Below, one piece after another: positions 59,923 to 64,000 of a DNA stretch of 64,000 nt. Made by a program: the position numbers and the translations under genes. Origin of the DNA: Oscillospiraceae bacterium (GTDB taxonomy: Bacteria > Bacillota > Clostridia > Oscillospirales > Oscillospiraceae); NCBI GenBank assembly GCA_015067565.1, contig SVMF01000001.1, positions 62,001 through 126,000 on the forward strand. Reading direction: 5' to 3'. How positions within the stretch are numbered: the first letter of the stretch is position 1; each line of letters starts with the position of its first letter. A model generated the notes under the pieces. It ran no database searches. It saw only the letters and a program-made list of their open reading frames with translations, and was not told the origin of the DNA.

Positions 59923-60190
59923 TTTGCACTTCCTCCTTGTGTGGTAAACCTACCACATCTCTTATGTACTGTACCAGTTCAAAAACGAGTTTATCTTCTT
60001 CGCTTTTTGTCCTAAACAGTGCATCGGGATTCGTTATCACTGACAAATTCGCCTCGCTATGTAGTTTTACATAGTCATTGTATGAGGCGACAAAGAATTG
60101 TATTAACTTCTCTCTGTCATGCAGAAAGGCGGCCGCCTCTCTGCATTGCTCTGGTGTGATGTAGGTCTGAAAACTTAAAAATTTACTCAT
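59867..60190 (-). CDS. Small mobile-element protein upstream of recombinase
   Basis: 107 residues (SKFLSFQTYITPEQCREAAA; YNDYVKLHSEANLSVITNPD; charged tail KAKTTKNPR). Overlaps the start of the recombinase by 56 bases, an arrangement of element-borne gene pairs. Not recognised. GGAGGG upstream. Confidence 0.55.
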   Translation of the reverse strand: MSKFLSFQTYITPEQCREAAAFLHDREKLIQFFVASYNDYVKLHSEANLSVITNPDALFRTKSEEDKLVFELVQYIRDVVGLPHKEEVQNGNNRSQTTKAKTTKNPR

Positions 60191-60288
60191 ATCATTTTTC
60201 CCTCCCTGTGCTATATTATATCATGCACAATTCTAAACTTCAATAGGTACAGAGGTATCGGAAATGATCCCGCTGGTTCCAACGCAAA

Positions 60289-60342
60289 TCGCCAACCGTC
60301 AAAAATTTGCATTTTGACGATTGGCGATTATTTGACGCTCTG
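60289..60342 (-). repeat. Partial end of the MITE-like element, acting as PKS terminator
   Basis: Palindrome TCGCCAACCGTCAAAA / ATTTTGACGATTGGCGA followed by TTATTTGACGCTCTG, matching the right end of elements A and B. Lies just past the PKS stop. Only about 54 bases of the element are present. Confidence 0.65.
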
Positions 60343-60353
60343 TGCGTCTGTTA

Positions 60354-63300
60354 TTATACCGGCTGGAGCATGGTGTCAATATGCGCTGCCATGTCGCTGA
60401 CCGATGCGTAAGTAAACATATCTGCGGCACTCAGATGGTTGCCATAGCGGCTGTTCAGGGCCTTCAGAATCTCCATCGACACGATCGAATCGCCGCCCAT
60501 GGCATTAATGCTGTCGAAGACGTCGATCTCGGCAAGTCCGATCGTTTGTGCATAGAGCTGCGCGACCTCGCGTTCGCGTTCGGTGAAGCTGCCCGGCTCC
60601 TTGCCCAGAAGCAGCACCGAGCGCACCTCACCTGTCGCGGGCTTGCTCTGCTGCGCAGCGCGCATCTTCGGCCGCAGGGCTTCGCTGAGCGCAATGGGGA
60701 AATTCTCGATCTCCTCGGCCAGGAACTCGTCATCCAGCTTACCCGGGATCACGGCCGCGATTTCTTCTGACAGGATCGTCTCCAATGCAGCGATTGCACG
60801 GTCAGGCGAAAGCGCATGGAAGAAGCTTCTGGCATCGGCCGCATGCAAATCAGCCGCCATGCCTACCTGCTTCCACGCAGGCCATTTGATGACTGTCGCG
60901 GGCAGGCCCAACTTCTGTCTGTAATCGGCAAAAGCGTCGAGGAAGGTATTGGCTGCGACGTAGTCGCATTGTCCCGCGCCTCCAAAGAGCGTCTGCACCG
61001 ACGAGAACATCACAAACTGCTTCGGCTGCAAAGGCAGTCGGTGCAGGTTCCATGTGCCGGCGAGCTTCGGATCCAGGGTGCATCGGAATGCAGCCTCTTC
61101 CTTCGTCAGTAGCATTCCCTTGCCGGCCACGCCTGCACAGTGGAAGATGCCGTCCAAACGGCTTTCCTCCTGCAGGGCACGTCCAAATGCTTCCATCGCC
61201 TCGGAATCCGCCACATCGACCGCATGGTAGCACACGCGGCACCGCTGCTTAAGTTCGTTTACCGTTTGCAACAGGCGGATATCCTTCGCCTCCACACTCT
61301 CTTCATTTGGAAGTGCTCTCCGTCCCAAAAGATGCAGGCAGGCTGCGCCTTTTTCCGCAAGCCACTTTGCAATCTCCAGGCCAAGTCCTCCGCTACCGCC
61401 GGTGATCAGATAGACCCCGTCAGGCTGCGGTGTAAATATGCCATCTTTCTTTTGTGCCACCTCACGCAATATCGGAAGATAGCAGGTTTCCTCTCGGATC
61501 GCCGTTACGCGCTCCGATCTTTGCGCAAAGAGCTCTTGCAGCAGCTTCGGGCTGCACGCAACATCCGAATCCACCGCGCGCATCGTCATGCAGCTCAGCT
61601 CATCGGGAATACTCTTTGCCATTGCCAAGAAAGCCGCTGTCTCAGGATTCAGCTCCGCTTCCTTTCCTGTGATGCTCTGCGCATTACGTCCAAGCAGGAT
61701 CACATCAAAGAAATTTCTCTGCATTCCTGCTGCCTTTGCAAGGCAGAAGGCAGACCCGATGCTCTCCTGCAAAGTAGCCCTCGGCTCCAGATTCCACGCA
61801 TGGAGAATTCTATCGCAGCTGAGCTGTGCCAGCTTATCCAACAGCCGTGCATAGCTTTCCGTATGGCACGAAACGGTGTAGTGCGTATCATCCAGGCAGG
61901 CAAATTCCGCACCGGGCGCAACATGGATCAACTCGCAGCCTTGCGCTTGCAAGGCCTCGACAAGCGGTGCATTGCCGCCCTTGTGTAGTAACGCGATCTT
62001 AGAGCCCGACAGCATCGGCATCTCCTCATCACTGCGTTGCCACGTCACTCGATAGAAGCGGTTGGCAAAGAAGGATTGATAGTGCTCCACACGCTTGGTG
62101 GTATACTCCTCCGCCTGCGCCAGAATATGACCGTCGCAGTCAAACATCTGTACCGCAAAGGAGAATGTCTCTCTGCCTTGCCCGGGCAGGGGTCTGTAGT
62201 AGCAGTAGAAGCTGCGCGGAAGTGTCCGATAGATCGACAGCCTCTTATACTGCAGCGGAAGGTAGAGATTGGAATGATAATTGAACTGTGCCGCCAAATT
62301 GACAGCCACGTCTGCCAGCGATGGATGGTAAATGTATTGCTGCAGATCGCCTGCAAAGGCCTCGGGCAGCTCCAGTTCCAGCAGATATCCGTCCTTGCAG
62401 GCATGGAGCGTCTTACAGCAGCTCCAGCGCGGGCCCACAGCGGTCTCACCATCATTTTGTGTCAGGTCGATATGGTACTCCTCACCACATTGCGACAGAA
62501 GATCGGCAACAGGAGCATCCTGCGGCTGCTGCGTAATGCAGCGGAAACGACCCTCACAATGTGTAAGCCAATGGCCATCATTGAGGCTGATTACCTTGAA
62601 ATAGCCTTCCTCACGATTGATCTTGAGCTGCACCTGCGGACTTTCCTCACCGATGACCAACGGTGTCAGGAAGGTCAGCGTGTCGATACAAATCGCGCTG
62701 CCATATTGCTTGCGGCAGAGTCTCGTCATGGTATCAATGTATACCGTGCCGGGGACGATATGATTGCCTGCGATCTTGTGCTCCTGCAACACCCAATCGT
62801 TCAGACTGAAGCGCAGCGCATAGATCTCCAACTCTTCAGAAACGGCAAGACAGCGGTCAACATGCACGCTGATGGGATCTGCCTCGCGCTGTGCCTCTGG
62901 CGCCTGCTTTGGATCAGCCCAACAAAGGATGCGTTCAAAATGGTAGGTGGGCAAACTGATGCGCTTACCGCTACCTGCAGGATAGACACGATCCCAAGCC
63001 ACACTCGCACCAAGCGTATAATTCCTGCACAGCAGCTGCAGATCATCGCCCGCCTGCTCAGCCTGCATGGTATAAGCCAGCGCCTGTGCCTCGGTCAACT
63101 CCCCTTCTGCGTAGCTGCTGCGACCCTCAGCCACAATTCTGTGGCTGCCGCAATAGATACCATCAGATTCCGATCCCTTTAGATCGCATGAGAGTAAAAG
63201 CTCGATCTTCTTGCAAAGCTGCTCGGTAGAGTCTGCCAAAACGGCTGCTCTGTAGGCATAGTGTCCCCTACCGGTGTTCGCCGTATAGGCAACATCGCGC

Positions 63301-64000
63301 ACAGACAGCTCGGAATGCTGCGGCAGGAACTTGGCATAGTCCTCCAGCAGTCCACGCAGAGACTCCAGCGACTTTGCCGAGAAGCACACAGCCTCAGTTC
63401 GATGCTCCGCAGAGGCAGCCTCACGCTGCGGTGCCTGTTCGACGATCACATGGCAATTCGTGCCACTCAGACCGAAGGAATTGATGCCTGCTCTGCGAGG
63501 AGTATCACCCGATTTCCACTCGGTCGGACGGTCGAGCACATACAGCGCAGAACGGCAAAAGTCAATGTGACGGTTCGGCTCTGCAAAATTTACACTCGCC
63601 GGCAGCATCTCGTGCTCCAGCGACAGCAGCACTTTGATCAGTCCTGCCAAGCCGGAGGCCGCAACCAGATGGCCGATGTTGGTCTTGGCCGAGCCGATGC
63701 CGCAGAATTGTTTCTTGCGCGTATATTTGCGGAACGCATTGTCCAGTCCCGTGATCTCAATGGGATCACCAAGCTTCGTACCCGTGCCGTGCGCTTCGAC
63801 ATATTGAATGGTTTCAGGGCTGACGCCGGCATTCTTCCATGCCTGCACGATCAGCGCCTCCTGCGCCAGAGGATTGGGCGCAGAAATGCCGCTGGAGGTA
63901 CCGTCATTGTTGATCGCACTTCCCTTTATGACACCGTAGATGTGGTCGCCGTCCTGCGTAGCTGCCTTCAATGGCTTGAGCAGCACGACGGCAACGCCCT
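60354..64000 (-). CDS. Type I polyketide synthase, trans-AT style: KS-DH-KR-ACP (5' part beyond window)
   Basis: About 1,215 C-terminal residues of a modular PKS. In order: KS C-terminal half (VEAHGTGTKLGDPIE near 63790, KTNIGHLVAASG near 63675), a post-KS region ending LPTYHFER without any AT catalytic GHSxG, a dehydratase (HKIAGNHIVPG near 62770, HPSLADVAVN), a ketoreductase (LITGGSGGLGLEIAKWLAEK near 61400; FSSVQTLFGG; YVAANTFLDAFADY), and an acyl carrier protein with Ser in MGGDSIVSMEIL (near 60487). No thioesterase, so the chain passes to another protein or is released by a separate enzyme. The KS Cys is outside the window. Confidence 0.92.
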   Translation of the reverse strand, partial: GVAVVLLKPLKAATQDGDHIYGVIKGSAINNDGTSSGISAPNPLAQEALIVQAWKNAGVSPETIQYVEAHGTGTKLGDPIEITGLDNAFRKYTRKKQFCGIGSAKTNIGHLVAASGLAGLIKVLLSLEHEMLPASVNFAEPNRHIDFCRSALYVLDRPTEWKSGDTPRRAGINSFGLSGTNCHVIVEQAPQREAASAEHRTEAVCFSAKSLESLRGLLEDYAKFLPQHSELSVRDVAYTANTGRGHYAYRAAVLADSTEQLCKKIELLLSCDLKGSESDGIYCGSHRIVAEGRSSYAEGELTEAQALAYTMQAEQAGDDLQLLCRNYTLGASVAWDRVYPAGSGKRISLPTYHFERILCWADPKQAPEAQREADPISVHVDRCLAVSEELEIYALRFSLNDWVLQEHKIAGNHIVPGTVYIDTMTRLCRKQYGSAICIDTLTFLTPLVIGEESPQVQLKINREEGYFKVISLNDGHWLTHCEGRFRCITQQPQDAPVADLLSQCGEEYHIDLTQNDGETAVGPRWSCCKTLHACKDGYLLELELPEAFAGDLQQYIYHPSLADVAVNLAAQFNYHSNLYLPLQYKRLSIYRTLPRSFYCYYRPLPGQGRETFSFAVQMFDCDGHILAQAEEYTTKRVEHYQSFFANRFYRVTWQRSDEEMPMLSGSKIALLHKGGNAPLVEALQAQGCELIHVAPGAEFACLDDTHYTVSCHTESYARLLDKLAQLSCDRILHAWNLEPRATLQESIGSAFCLAKAAGMQRNFFDVILLGRNAQSITGKEAELNPETAAFLAMAKSIPDELSCMTMRAVDSDVACSPKLLQELFAQRSERVTAIREETCYLPILREVAQKKDGIFTPQPDGVYLITGGSGGLGLEIAKWLAEKGAACLHLLGRRALPNEESVEAKDIRLLQTVNELKQRCRVCYHAVDVADSEAMEAFGRALQEESRLDGIFHCAGVAGKGMLLTKEEAAFRCTLDPKLAGTWNLHRLPLQPKQFVMFSSVQTLFGGAGQCDYVAANTFLDAFADYRQKLGLPATVIKWPAWKQVGMAADLHAADARSFFHALSPDRAIAALETILSEEIAAVIPGKLDDEFLAEEIENFPIALSEALRPKMRAAQQSKPATGEVRSVLLLGKEPGSFTEREREVAQLYAQTIGLAEIDVFDSINAMGGDSIVSMEILKALNSRYGNHLSAADMFTYASVSDMAAHIDTMLQPV

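Overview
The window comes from a low-oxygen, spore-forming, Gram-positive bacterium, most likely class Clostridia and probably an Oscillospirales-type gut anaerobe (inference). Supporting evidence: spore genes (spoIID, a spoVD-like PBP with PASTA repeats, a PdaA-like deacetylase, cotJ genes), a Firmicutes-style mraZ-to-ftsZ cluster with a DNPR (meso-DAP) MurE, strong GGAGG ribosome sites, many ferredoxin-type proteins, and the infC-rpmI-rplT operon with a leader attenuator.

Layout. 1-9 kb: mechanosensitive channel (partial) and ftsH leftward; rlmB, a degenerate P1B-ATPase-like membrane protein, an EF-G paralogue and a phosphodiester glycosidase rightward. 9.1-10.9 kb: a NifU/IscU-like protein paired with a GGGtGRT protein. 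10.9-12.7 kb: a decayed mobile-element patch (WYL regulator fragment, YbjQ-like protein, small membrane protein, serine recombinase C-terminal pseudogene). 12.7-17.6 kb: YgjV-GNAT protein, homocysteine methyltransferase, M29 aminopeptidase, dCMP deaminase, dihydropyrimidinase. 17.7-20.7 kb: tRNA-Ser(CGA), ruvCAB, zinc-ribbon protein. 20.7-24.2 kb: CapA-like lipoprotein, GH25 lysozyme, a hairpin-rich repeat element, SpoIID. 24.2-39.7 kb: secG, prfB and the division/cell-wall cluster transcribed leftward from mraZ to ftsZ, lacking murC, murD and ftsA.

40.2-51.2 kb holds a complete bacterial microcompartment (BMC) operon of the sugar-phosphate-utilising (SPU) kind, transcribed leftward behind a DeoR-family regulator: iron alcohol dehydrogenase, PduL phosphotransacylase, an unassigned BMC protein, three EutN/CcmL vertex proteins, aldehyde dehydrogenase, PduS/PduT electron conduit, three near-identical BMC-H shell proteins, two deoxyribose-phosphate aldolases and triosephosphate isomerase. 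The logic is deoxyribose-5-phosphate to acetaldehyde plus glyceraldehyde-3-phosphate; acetaldehyde is then disproportionated to acetyl-phosphate and ethanol inside the shell, and TpiA feeds the triose to glycolysis. One aldolase carries a C-terminal ferredoxin-like CxxCxxCxxxCP motif, which I consider the most unusual protein feature here.

51.2-60.2 kb: deacetylase, aquaporin, a second inverted copy of the repeat element, DUF362 ferredoxin, thioredoxin-like protein, cytidylate-kinase-like protein, murI, infC-rpmI-rplT, a fused cotJA-cotJB gene and a cotJC cut after nine codons by a mobile-element junction carrying a recombinase N-terminus. 60.3-64 kb: the 3' end of a large trans-AT type I polyketide synthase (KS-DH-KR-ACP), running off the window.

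The two repeat-element copies (22.9-23.2 and 53.0-53.2 kb) are about 250 bp, share ends and internal hairpins, lie in opposite orientations, and are each flanked by a direct duplication of the host gene's terminator hairpin. That is the best candidate here for an undescribed mobile system.
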